Of a stretch of DNA of 54,742 nt, positions 1-8,900 are shown one piece after another. The notes beneath the pieces are model-generated. The model was not told the origin of the DNA and did no database searches. It worked only from the letters and a program-made list of their open reading frames with translations. Source of the DNA: a virus; IMG/VR virus record IMGVR_UViG_3300021961_000129, positions 1-54,742 of that record. One strand, written 5' to 3'. A program made the translations under genes and the position numbers. How positions within the stretch are numbered: the stretch's first letter is position 1; every line of letters starts with the position of its first letter.

Positions 1-1716
1 AACTACTATTGGTTTAGATGGATCAGTAGGACTTGGATACCACTGCATTATAACTGCGCCTGGATAGAACTTCTCAATTTCCGCTTTTACTTCATCTCTT
101 GATGGTTTTTTCATTGATGGGAAGAAAAGTTGAAGACTCATCATTGGTCTACCTCTCCATGAGAAGAGTATAGTATAAACATTACCAGTAGATTGTAGTC
201 TTTGATAGTCTTCGGTTCTCAATTGTCCAGGTTGGATGACAGAATCAGCAAGTGGTGAAGATGGGCCACTTAACTTCTTCATTGCAGCAGCCTTTTCTCC
301 TGCATTAGTTGTGCCCTTTGCAAGGTTTCTAATCTTTGCAGTTCTTTGTGCCTGTCTGTGGCCACCACCAATCTCAAAACTCACATTTTCATTTGCTGGA
401 TGAATCTCATTTGGATCATAAGGATTCGGATCTAATGATGCAGGTATTGAGAACATCTTCCAATAACCTTCACCATATTTGCATTCTTTTGCAGTTTGTT
501 TTTTCTTACACTTTGGACAATATCTTACAACCTCTCCCATTTCTTGGATTTGTTGTTTGGTTGTTCCCGTTACAATTGGATCTGGTTTGATGATATCTAC
601 AAACTCATACTCAGTTGCTTTAAAGTCATCTCTCCAATTGGAGAACTCATAACCTTCTTTCTGAGTCTTGTTGCCCCAGTTCTTTGCACCAACTTTACGG
701 CACTTAACTAATGCACCAGATGCATATGCAGAAGGCCAAACCTTATAACGAGATTTTACCTTTGAGTAACATGCGTCTTTCTCTTCAGTCGCAACCATCT
801 TAGCCTTACCCTCTCTGTCGGGATTTGGGTCTTCTTCATTTTTGCGACGGAATGCTTTTTCCTCTTCCTTATCGGAGAGAGCTGCCTTCATTTTGCTGGA
901 ACCACACTTTGGTTTTGTGGTTTGTCCTGGTTGTTTTGCACAGGGTTTTCCTGCGTATTTACCGCCCAGTTGAACCCAACCAGGGGTGCCATCAGAAGCG
1001 CGACTCTTAGTAAACCAGTCACGCAAAGAATTATCACCACTTTTGTTTTCATTAATAGACTCCTCCTTCACACAATTGGGAACTACTTTTTTTCCCTTCT
1101 TTTTCATTCCAAGTTGTTTATATCCATCCCAACATTTTTCTTCAATTTTTTTCTTACGGCCTTGACAATGAGCTTTCTGAGAAAATCCTTTTGGATTATC
1201 GCAATCAATTGACTTCTTATATTTCTCAGACCAATCTTCCTTTACTTTTTCCACCTTTTTTAATTTGGAGTAATAGTTTGGAAGTTCGTCAAGATGTTGG
1301 AGTGCAATCTCTTTTGCTACTTGATTATCAGTAGTATGTTCATGTTCAACTTTCATCCCCATCTCAAGCTGTTTTTCAATTACTGATGGAGATACTTTAT
1401 GCTTTTTTGCGATTTCTTCTACCGACTTATACGACTTGAATGATTCTTTTACTTCCTTCTTTTTCTCAGTATCATCTTCGCCACCATCCATGTGGTCAGC
1501 TACTGTATCAAGATACTCAGATGCCTTAGTGATCTTGGATTGAACCCATGCTTCAAGATCACCCTCACCTTTGAGGTGACGCATCAATCTTTCAATCGCA
1601 GATTTTGCAGTCTTAAGTTCTCCACGAGCCATGGAAAACTCAAAGTCTTCTCCGAGAGGTGCGATAGTTTCTAGGTCTGAGAGAATAGACCATTCCTTAA
1701 AGGTGAGTTTATCCAT
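1..1716 (-). CDS. Partial cyanophage structural-type protein with Cys-rich modules (3' end outside window)
   Basis: The frame opens with ATG at 1716 and runs without a stop for 572 codons to the window edge, so the C-terminus is missing. It starts MDKLTFKEW. Residues 1-150 are charged and probably helical. A basic Cys/Lys/Gly-rich region follows, with DNPKGFSQKAHC, then LRDWFTKSRASDGTPGW, then GGKYAGKPCAKQPGQ, then KVWPSAYASGALVKC. These resemble small phage domains of unknown function (DUF5872/DUF6321-like, from memory). A CPKCKKKQTAKEC cluster may bind zinc. The last visible part contains FFPSMKKPSRDEVKAEIEKF. It starts 4 nt after the stop of the 141-residue gene and is probably co-transcribed with it. 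The position next to gp16 suggests a virion or packaging role; that is inference. Confidence 0.75.
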   Translation of the reverse strand, partial: MDKLTFKEWSILSDLETIAPLGEDFEFSMARGELKTAKSAIERLMRHLKGEGDLEAWVQSKITKASEYLDTVADHMDGGEDDTEKKKEVKESFKSYKSVEEIAKKHKVSPSVIEKQLEMGMKVEHEHTTDNQVAKEIALQHLDELPNYYSKLKKVEKVKEDWSEKYKKSIDCDNPKGFSQKAHCQGRKKKIEEKCWDGYKQLGMKKKGKKVVPNCVKEESINENKSGDNSLRDWFTKSRASDGTPGWVQLGGKYAGKPCAKQPGQTTKPKCGSSKMKAALSDKEEEKAFRRKNEEDPNPDREGKAKMVATEEKDACYSKVKSRYKVWPSAYASGALVKCRKVGAKNWGNKTQKEGYEFSNWRDDFKATEYEFVDIIKPDPIVTGTTKQQIQEMGEVVRYCPKCKKKQTAKECKYGEGYWKMFSIPASLDPNPYDPNEIHPANENVSFEIGGGHRQAQRTAKIRNLAKGTTNAGEKAAAMKKLSGPSSPLADSVIQPGQLRTEDYQRLQSTGNVYTILFSWRGRPMMSLQLFFPSMKKPSRDEVKAEIEKFYPGAVIMQWYPSPTDPSKPIVV

Positions 1717-1720
1717 TTTA

Positions 1721-2146
1721 CTATTGATTGGTTAAGTTTTTCTTACCTTGTGCAATTACCTGGTCTCTAGTCATACCAGTCTTCTTCATTTTTGCCTCGC
1801 CACCACCGGCAGCAAAGTCATCCATTGGTTTCTTTGCTGGTGCAGCTGCTGCAGGTTTATTCAATCTATTAGCAAAGTCTTGCTTTGCCTTTGCATCCAT
1901 TGCTCTCCTACCTGCGTGAAGAACATCACTCACACTACTTCCAGACCTCAACGCTGATTTACCACCACCAGCTTTGAGTGCAGCGTGACCACCTCTATCG
2001 GAGAACGCTTTTGAACCAATTTTATTAGCTTCTTTTTCTCTATTCAGTCTAGCTTGATTGGCAATTACGGATTTGGGAACTTGACTTTGTTTCCAAGCCT
2101 CATCAATAGAATACGCTTCCGCACAGAACTCTTTGAAGGATTTCAT
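1721..2146 (-). CDS. Small structural-type protein, 141 aa, N-terminal FKEFCAEAY motif
   Basis: The protein begins MKSFKEFCAEAYSIDEAW. The short FxEFxxEA start is recurrent in small cyanophage proteins, many of them virion-associated. The rest is rich in Ala, Gly, Lys and Arg with low complexity (an AAAAPAKK run near residue 98) and no transmembrane segment or catalytic motif. It may be partly disordered. The gene follows gp16 after 22 nt and has its own late-promoter-like CTAAATA element at the gp16 stop codon. A 4-nt gap separates it from the next gene. Function unknown; a head or packaging accessory role is inferred from position only. Confidence 0.7.
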   Translation of the reverse strand: MKSFKEFCAEAYSIDEAWKQSQVPKSVIANQARLNREKEANKIGSKAFSDRGGHAALKAGGGKSALRSGSSVSDVLHAGRRAMDAKAKQDFANRLNKPAAAAPAKKPMDDFAAGGGEAKMKKTGMTRDQVIAQGKKNLTNQ

Positions 2147-2168
2147 ATTACTTTTAGTGGTCTATATT

Positions 2169-2600
2169 TTATTTAGGGAGATCCCCACCCATAGACCCTT
2201 TGAGGAACTTTTGTAGTTCTGCGGTAGATCCTAAGAACACTGCGTTGTTAGTAACACTAGTTGGCGCAGAAGACTTCTGTTCCTGGTTAATATCTTTCAT
2301 TTTCTTTTGAAGATCAACCAATTTATCTGTAACATCTCCAACATTCTTAATCAGTTGTCCTGCAACTTCATACGCTCTTGGAGAATCAGATTCTTGTGCA
2401 AGTTCTAGAATACCATTAATGGCTTCTTGACCTTTCTCAATAATTGAGTAGAGTTGTCCTCTAGAATACTCATAGTCTTTTTGGAGTTGATCTACAGTCT
2501 CTGTAGGTTTTTTTATTTCAGCAGGCTCCGTCTTGACAATCTCTGATTTGATCGGAGTTGTCTCAATATCTAAAGCTTTATCAATGTCTTCAAAACTCAT
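2169..2600 (-). CDS. gp16: Small terminase subunit gp16
   Basis: At 143 residues it is close to T4 gp16 (164). An acidic N-terminus (MSFEDIDKALDIE) is followed by a helical, coiled-coil-prone centre around residues 40-115 (DYEYSRGQLYSIIEKGQEAI, then ELAQESDSPRAYEVAGQLIK), typical of T4-type small terminases from cyanophages. These proteins form a ring that regulates the large terminase gp17 during headful packaging. gp17 is not in the window and probably lies to the left. The start overlaps the end of gp15 by 4 nt (ATGA), indicating translational coupling. Confidence 0.85.
   Translation of the reverse strand: MSFEDIDKALDIETTPIKSEIVKTEPAEIKKPTETVDQLQKDYEYSRGQLYSIIEKGQEAINGILELAQESDSPRAYEVAGQLIKNVGDVTDKLVDLQKKMKDINQEQKSSAPTSVTNNAVFLGSTAELQKFLKGSMGGDLPK
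2170..2176 (-). promoter_or_regulatory. Late promoter core CTAAATA
   Basis: The minus strand reads CCTAAATAA. The core overlaps the last codon and TAA stop of gp16 and lies about 24 nt before the ATG of the 141-residue gene. It matches the NATAAATA/CTAAATA core described for T4-like cyanophage late promoters. Spacing agrees with the other sites in this window. No transcript data. Confidence 0.55.
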
Positions 2601-3649
2601 ACATCAGTTCCCTTAGTGGTACTATAAATTTTACCGTCACCAAAATCATAACGAGACTCACTAAATCCAAAGTCATCGTCAAGATCAATCAATTCATCAT
2701 CAGCATCATTAATTACATTGATTGCAGTTCCTGATGCATGTGTGGTGACAACAGTATTGTCTTGACCTCTGTTTACAAGTAGAGTGTTGCCTGTAATCTT
2801 ACGAATAAACATCGACTCTTCATCAATCTGTATATATGAATTGATGATTAATGCTGTTGCGTCAGAAACATTAAACTGTGTTTTTTCATCGTCAAGATCT
2901 TCAGCAATTACCGTAATTTCGTCATTATTATAATCTTTAATTGCTCTAGGCTCCGCAACATACCTTAGTTGTCTAGAAGCATTAACTCTGTTAGTATCTG
3001 AATAATAATCTACTTGCACTTGTTTAATCAGAGCTTCATTTCCATTTCCAACTGGCCCAAATAGATGCGTTTTTGCAGTAAAATCTAATGTATAAATTAA
3101 TATTCTTCTAGTCGTAAAGTCCCCTTCATACTGATCATCCATTGATATTCTTTCAAGGATCATTGGAATATCTCTTTTTTCTCCAATACTCGATACCAAA
3201 TCTACTGTTAAATTCAAGTGCGGTTGAAAATACGGTAAAATCTGTTCTACAACTTGTAACGCATCTTCATTTAATTTGGACATTATTGAAAGTCTAAAGT
3301 TTACATTATATGGAACAGGCATGAATACCTTAGTTAATTCATCATTATTTGTTTTATCAATAGTTTTGAAAGTTTGCATCGTTGATGACTTTCTTGAAGA
3401 ATCATACTGAATTCCCGTCATTTCAAATGACATTCTTGGAAGAGTAATTGCAACTCTTTTCTTTAAATCTGGAACTTGTTCAATTCTTGCTAGAAACTTC
3501 TGAACCGGTCCATAAGCAATCGGAACAGTAATGATACTAAAATCATCTCCTGCATTATCTTTATGTTTTATTTTAATATCATTAAAAAGTGTTCCGAAAG
3601 CAACAATAGTCTTTCTCAATATTTCGTGATAAAAATAATTTGATATCAT
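2597..3649 (-). CDS. gp15: Tail sheath stabilizer and completion protein gp15
   Basis: The 350-residue protein starts MISNYFYHEILRKTIVAFG, a signature of T4-like gp15. It also contains IITVPIAYGPVQKFLAR near residue 40 and FNVNFR-like PVPYNVNFRLSIMSK near 130. In T4, gp15 forms a hexameric ring capping the tail tube and sheath and joining the tail to the neck. It is longer than T4 gp15 (272). The extra part is an acidic C-terminal segment with an Ig-like stretch around residues 245-330. The gene lies between gp14 and gp16, the T4 order, and is preceded by a CTAAATA element. Confidence 0.9.
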   Translation of the reverse strand: MISNYFYHEILRKTIVAFGTLFNDIKIKHKDNAGDDFSIITVPIAYGPVQKFLARIEQVPDLKKRVAITLPRMSFEMTGIQYDSSRKSSTMQTFKTIDKTNNDELTKVFMPVPYNVNFRLSIMSKLNEDALQVVEQILPYFQPHLNLTVDLVSSIGEKRDIPMILERISMDDQYEGDFTTRRILIYTLDFTAKTHLFGPVGNGNEALIKQVQVDYYSDTNRVNASRQLRYVAEPRAIKDYNNDEITVIAEDLDDEKTQFNVSDATALIINSYIQIDEESMFIRKITGNTLLVNRGQDNTVVTTHASGTAINVINDADDELIDLDDDFGFSESRYDFGDGKIYSTTKGTDV

Positions 3650-3674
3650 TACAAGTTTCTTAAAATGTATTAAC

Positions 3675-3681
3675 TATTTAG
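3675..3681 (-). promoter_or_regulatory. Late promoter core CTAAATA fused to the gp14 stop
   Basis: The minus strand reads TTCTAAATAG. The TAA inside CTAAATA is the stop codon of gp14. The gp15 ATG is 26 nt downstream. Same arrangement as the sites at 22324, 23357 and 32735. Confidence 0.6.
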
Positions 3682-5108
3682 AATTCTCCAAATGGGTTCT
3701 TCTGACTAAAATCAAGAATTTGGTCAGCAGCCATTTCTATTTCAATATTTTCTGCATAGAGATCTAAGAATTCATTTGTTTGGACTGTTGAAACTTTATA
3801 ACTTCCTGCTGCACCAACGATAGACTCTCCTCTTGCAAAATTGCCGTCTACAACAGCAACTTTAAGAACCCTGTTTACATAATCCCAACTCTTAACATAT
3901 CCAGTAGTTCCCGTTCTAGTTCCAGTAACAACTTCATTATAATCATAATCTCCAAATGTAGTCGCAGTAGGATCTGTGAAGGATATTGTTGGGGTAAATG
4001 TATAACCAGCACCAGCATTAGAATAACGAACAGAAACTACCTGTCCATTGGAGTTTACAACTACTTCCGCCTGGGCATTATTGATATTAGAAGATATTCC
4101 AGTACTTGTTGGAATAAAGATTCTTTGGATAGTTACTTGTGGTGTTGTAGTGTATCCAACCCCACCAGAAGATAGTCCGATTGTTCCAAGAACTCTCGTA
4201 TTAATAACAGCAGTTGCAATTCCCCCACTTCCTCCACCTCCAGAAATAGTTACGATGGGGGGTTCCGTATATCCAAATCCAGGATTTGTGATAAGGATTC
4301 TATCAATAGATAATTTTTGGTTAGATGATCTACTAGTCATAATCGCAACAGCTGTTGCAGTCAATCCGCCAACTGGTGCAGTAGAAATTGAAACTATAGG
4401 TGCCGAGGTATATCCATAACCATCATTGATTAAATCTAAGTATTGAACTGATTTGGAAGATGGATCTGTTGTTGCAAATCCTACGGAAGCTACTGCAGTT
4501 GTTGCACCAGAACCAACCATTTGGATAGTGTAAACATTTCCAAGATCCTTAATAGATTCATTAATTTCAATTCCTGCAGAATCAACTTCTGGGACATCAA
4601 TAATTTCATCTTCGTATTCAAATCTTTCACATCTCAGTTCATAAACGTATAAATTATTGAGTTGATAAAATGGTTTCTTACCCTCAACATATTTAATTTC
4701 AAATAAAGACTCATCAAGAGGAAACCAAATCAAATCTCCTTCTTGAGGTCTATAAGCAACTTTTCTTTCATCTTCTGGCCATAATTTTAATAAAGGTGAA
4801 ATGAAATCGTCATATCTTTCCTTTGAAATCACGAGATTGATTTCATCGTTACTTCTAACACCAAACTTTGTAAGAAGATCTCCATTACCACTGAATCCTT
4901 CAAAGTTCATTAAATAAGCTTCAATACGAAAACTATCATCAAACTTTGATGCAGTGACTTCTTTGATGACCGTATTTTCCCCAATAATCCTTCTAGGCAT
5001 GTATAGAACATCTTGTCCATACATTTTGAGTTGTTCGTTAATTAAATCTTGAATAAGTCTCTGTTCACTGGGAGACCCCTGAAGAAAATAAGAATTGAGT
5101 GGTGACAT
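3678..5108 (-). CDS. gp14: Neck protein gp14 with inserted GxGY beta repeats
   Basis: The N-terminal 165 residues are gp14-like: NSYFLQGSPSEQRLIQDLIN, VLYMPRRIIGENTVIKEV, LWPEDERKVAYRPQEGDLIW. In T4, gp14 with gp13 forms the neck joining head and tail. This protein has 476 residues against about 256 in T4. The excess is a central insertion (about residues 195-385) of four repeats with the pattern GxGYTxxPxVxI, for example DGYGYTSAPIVSI, NPGFGYTEPPIVTI, SGGVGYTTTPQVTI and NAGAGYTFTPTISF. The C-terminus (FSQKNPFGEF) returns to a family-like end. The repeats probably form surface-exposed beta modules. The ATG follows the gp13 stop almost directly. Confidence 0.88.
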   Translation of the reverse strand: MSPLNSYFLQGSPSEQRLIQDLINEQLKMYGQDVLYMPRRIIGENTVIKEVTASKFDDSFRIEAYLMNFEGFSGNGDLLTKFGVRSNDEINLVISKERYDDFISPLLKLWPEDERKVAYRPQEGDLIWFPLDESLFEIKYVEGKKPFYQLNNLYVYELRCERFEYEDEIIDVPEVDSAGIEINESIKDLGNVYTIQMVGSGATTAVASVGFATTDPSSKSVQYLDLINDGYGYTSAPIVSISTAPVGGLTATAVAIMTSRSSNQKLSIDRILITNPGFGYTEPPIVTISGGGGSGGIATAVINTRVLGTIGLSSGGVGYTTTPQVTIQRIFIPTSTGISSNINNAQAEVVVNSNGQVVSVRYSNAGAGYTFTPTISFTDPTATTFGDYDYNEVVTGTRTGTTGYVKSWDYVNRVLKVAVVDGNFARGESIVGAAGSYKVSTVQTNEFLDLYAENIEIEMAADQILDFSQKNPFGEF

Positions 5109-5109
5109 A

Positions 5110-5940
5110 TTAACCTATGAGATCAAGTGGTGGTAGTTCGTACTCGTCCTTAAGTTGTTGTTCCAATTTTTCTACTTCCGCAACACCATCGTCATAAATT
5201 TGTCTTCCATTCAACTGAACTCCACCTGGAAGTAAGACTCCATTGAATTTAATCATGTTCTGTCCCCACTGTTTCTTAATCAGAGCCGTGAGGTATTTCT
5301 TCAACCACCAATCGTTGTAGAGTTTTGGTGCATCTGAAGGATCCACAATTCTATAACAATCAATAATTACATATTCATTTTCACCTACTTCAGACCAATC
5401 AATATCTAGATATAACTTGTGATTTTTCTTGTTAAAACGAATCTGTGCATGAGGATTTAAGAGGAAATCTAGATCCTCCAAATATCTCTTAACCATTGCG
5501 TAATTGAGAAGATCCAATGCACCATAATAATAAACATCATTCAAGAATAATTGATATTTAATATTAAATAAACCATCTGAAACTGTACTTGAATTTATCT
5601 TAAGAATATTATTAACACCAATGATTGAATCTGGAAGTGGAAGATAATTGACTCCTTCCACATAAGTAAGAGAAGTTAGTCCAGCTCCAACGACACTACC
5701 TGAAGTAGATGCAGAACCTACTGGACCTGGTTGAGCTAAGGTTGTTTTAGTTGCTGGAGTAAGTTTATGTTTTAGAAATACTCTGTCTATCCCATCATAA
5801 TGACGTTCATGATAATATTGAATTGCATCATCTATCAAGTTGTCAATCTGATCATCGTCTACATTTATTTCTAAAACCGGCTTACCTAGTTGTTTGAGGC
5901 AGTAATCTTTCAATTCCGCTCTACTAGATGGCTGCGCCAT
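5110..5940 (-). CDS. gp13: Neck protein gp13
   Basis: The 276-residue protein (T4 gp13: 309) starts MAQPSSRAELKDYCLKQLGK and continues with an acidic helix VDDDQIDNLIDDAIQYYHER. Both are characteristic of gp13 in T4-like cyanophages. Towards the C-terminus it has YNDWWLKKYLTALIKKQWGQN and PGGVQLNGRQIYDDG, also family hallmarks. With gp14 it seals the filled head and makes the tail docking site. The start ATG directly abuts a terminator T-tract. AGGGG about 10 nt upstream, in the terminator's 3' arm, is the only Shine-Dalgarno candidate. Confidence 0.9.
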   Translation of the reverse strand: MAQPSSRAELKDYCLKQLGKPVLEINVDDDQIDNLIDDAIQYYHERHYDGIDRVFLKHKLTPATKTTLAQPGPVGSASTSGSVVGAGLTSLTYVEGVNYLPLPDSIIGVNNILKINSSTVSDGLFNIKYQLFLNDVYYYGALDLLNYAMVKRYLEDLDFLLNPHAQIRFNKKNHKLYLDIDWSEVGENEYVIIDCYRIVDPSDAPKLYNDWWLKKYLTALIKKQWGQNMIKFNGVLLPGGVQLNGRQIYDDGVAEVEKLEQQLKDEYELPPLDLIG

Positions 5941-5972
5941 AAAAAAATACCCCTAGTTTCCTAGAGGTATTT
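5941..5972 (-). terminator. Intrinsic terminator between tail fibre and gp13
   Basis: On the minus strand a 12-bp stem, AAATACCTCTAG with CTAGGGGTATTT (one G-U pair), closes a GAAA tetraloop and is followed by a run of T directly before the gp13 ATG. It would stop transcripts coming from the fibre gene. The 5' arm contains the late promoter core that serves gp13. Confidence 0.75.
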
Positions 5973-5975
5973 ATA
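5968..5975 (-). promoter_or_regulatory. Late promoter TATAAATA for the neck genes
   Basis: Perfect T4 late consensus TATAAATA on the minus strand, about 28 nt before the gp13 ATG. It overlaps the outer 5' part of the terminator stem, so a transcript starting here would lack most of that arm and could not form the full hairpin. Confidence 0.7.
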
Positions 5976-5992
5976 ATTTATGGGTCGAGTTT

Positions 5993-8900
5993 TCACTCTC
6001 CCTTTAGTTTTTTAATTTCATCACGAAGTTCGTTGATTTGAACTTGTTGTTCTTTAATTGCTTCAATTAGTAATGCAGTTATATTTGAATATGCAACTGA
6101 TTTATGACCATTTCCGTCCGTTGTGACGAGTTCTGGTACAACTTCTTCAACTTCTTGTGCGATGACACCAATTTCAGTTCCGGGGGTCTCAAGTCTTTCA
6201 AACGTTACGCCACGCATGTTGAGAACCTTATCAAGAGCATCTTGAATGGTTTCAATATTCTTCTTGAATCTTACGTCAGAAGAAGCAGTTACGGTTCCTC
6301 CAACCGTCATATTGTTATTTGAAAGATCAATTTGCATGGGCCATACGGAGTTGACCTGTGCAGGAGTTAATGTATCGTTTCCACCACGTTTTACATAGAA
6401 TATACCAGCGTTGTTCTCAATCATTGCTGAGGCACTTGCAGTTGCTCTCAGATAATAGATTGGAGCAGAAGCTCTTAGTTCTACTAAACCTTGTGCAAGT
6501 CTGTTATTTGTGTCAGCAGTAATATCATGAGTAGCTGCTCTGTGAGTTGTTGCGTCAACTCTTGCACCAGTAATGTTACCAGAAGCATCTCTAGCGACAA
6601 TTGTGTTCGCTGTTGCGGCAGTTGCAGAATTTAATCCATCAAGTAAATCAGCACTTAAATTGGTTACGGTAGTTGTTGAAGTAACTGTTAGTGGAGCAGT
6701 TCCAGTTGCAACCGTAGATGTTAAAGTTGTTGCCGAAAGAGCACCAACAAGGGTTAGCGCGCCTGCGCCCGTGAGAGTTGCAGCAAGAGTTGTTCCACCA
6801 TACCACTTAAATGATTGTGTAGTAGTTGGAACTCCAGACCATAAACTACCACTTTCAATACCAAAAGCATAATCCGCAGCAGAAGCGGTAATCGCATTAT
6901 TGAGAACAATCTTAGCGCCAGCACTTCTATTGGTGAATGCAGGTGCAGCCGAACCAGTTGTTCCAAAATCAATCCAGTTACTTGTGGCTCCAGAGAATGT
7001 CAAATCTCCAACTGTTGTTGATCCAGCGGCATTAAGGGTTATTTTACCTGCAGTAAAGTTTCCTGAAGTATCTCTGGCAACAATATTCGCGGTTCCGTTT
7101 GTATAAGTTGAAGAGGATAATAAACCATTATGTAACTGTGCATTTAAATTTGTAACCTCAGTAGTTGAAGTGATTGATAATGGAGCAGTACCTGAAGCAA
7201 TGTTAGAAATTAATCTAGTACCAGTTACTGTGCCTGTAAATGAAGCATTTCCAGAATTTCCGAGAGTAAATACATCAGTTCCACTTGCGTTTCTACCAAT
7301 TAAACTGGTCGTAAACTGTAAATATAGGTTATTTGAAGAGAATTGAATCTTACCAGCCTTTTCTCCAGTCCAAGTTCCAGTAGTGAAAGAGATATCATGA
7401 TTTGCAGCGACTGCTATTGACTGTGTGGTTAATAGTCCCTCTAAAACTGGTGTAGTTGTAAGTGTATATGCAGAACCATTGCCAATAAGTACGGCTCCAG
7501 CAGATGGAGCAGCTGCCAATCCAGTTCCACCTCTTGTTACAGGAATTGTTCCTTGGTGATTAGTAACATCTAAATGATAAGCGGAGTTATTTCCACCCAA
7601 TGTAGCAGCGTCAACATCACCACCAGCAGTAGAAGTTTTAATTTGAATTTGGCCATCACTTCCCACATTAAATGTAGATGTCTTAAATTGAGCAACACCT
7701 AAGGTTGAATATGCATCAATTGTGGGTAGACATCTGTTAAGTCTAATTTCAACATTACCATAATAAGTATTAATTCCAACTCCAAAAGGAGCATTATCTA
7801 CAGAAGTCGCAAAAACTTGAACTGGTTGTGTAGTACCAAATCCAACCGATCCAACTGCCTTAGCCCACTTAGAATCACCTCTTAGATAAGTTTCATTGTT
7901 TGCACTTCCACTACCAGCAAGTCTTGTTGTATTAACAACACCGGATATGATGTTAGAAGCATCAATATCACCACCACCAACTGCTGCCCAGTTTGTAGAC
8001 TCTTGTCCAGATGTATTAACAACATCTGTGAAACTTATATTTTGTTTTGTATAAGAAACAATACCAGTTCCATTGGTTCCCAATGAGATTGGGTCTAAAA
8101 TTAGACCATTAATAGAAGCAAGAGCAGCATTTCTACTTGGATGTAGTGTAAAACTATTTGTGGTTGCAGAACCTACAAAGTAGTAATATCCAGTAGTGAG
8201 TCCAGTTGGTAGTGATCCCACTCCAGCAGCCGCATTAATTTGAACAGGATCTCCCTGCGTAAATCCATGATTAACAAGAATAAGTTGTTGCGTGTTGGTA
8301 ACAACACCAACTCTTGTAAAGGACTGAACACCGGTTCCAGAAGCCGTTAAATCAATTTTAGAATCAGCGCCGACGGCATAGTTTGAGTGAATAGTATAAG
8401 AACCAATTCCGACTTTTTTAACATAATAGATTGTATCTGCAATAAGAGGAGATATTACAGTACCAGTAGTAGTGTATTTAACCGGATCGCCATCACCAAA
8501 TGGTTGGAATGTACTTGTAATTCTATCATTAGTAAAGTCTACATTACCACCGACATCAATACCAGTACCAGTGAAGGAGAAACTGGTACTAATTCCAAGA
8601 TCAGTGGAAATAGCAACTGCATTTCTATCTACAATATAGTCTGGAAGTGCCGTTGTTGGAGCAAATTTTACACCGTTTAAAAGATTAATATAAAGTCTAG
8701 TTTCTACGCTAGCAATTTGAACTGTAAAGTTTGATCCACCAGTTCTACCTCCAATTGGTGTGGGATCATTAACTGTTAATACATCATTAACAGCAAAATA
8801 ACGTCCTCCAGTATTAATAGCAACTGCTTGAACTGTTCCAGCAGCACTAACTGTAATTGTACCAGTAATTCCTGTACCAATACCACTAGCAGTATCAAAT

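Noticed and set aside
336-1674. Several plus-strand frames of 60-96 codons at the left edge
   Set aside because: They are antisense to an uninterrupted 572-codon minus-strand frame with sensible protein sequence.
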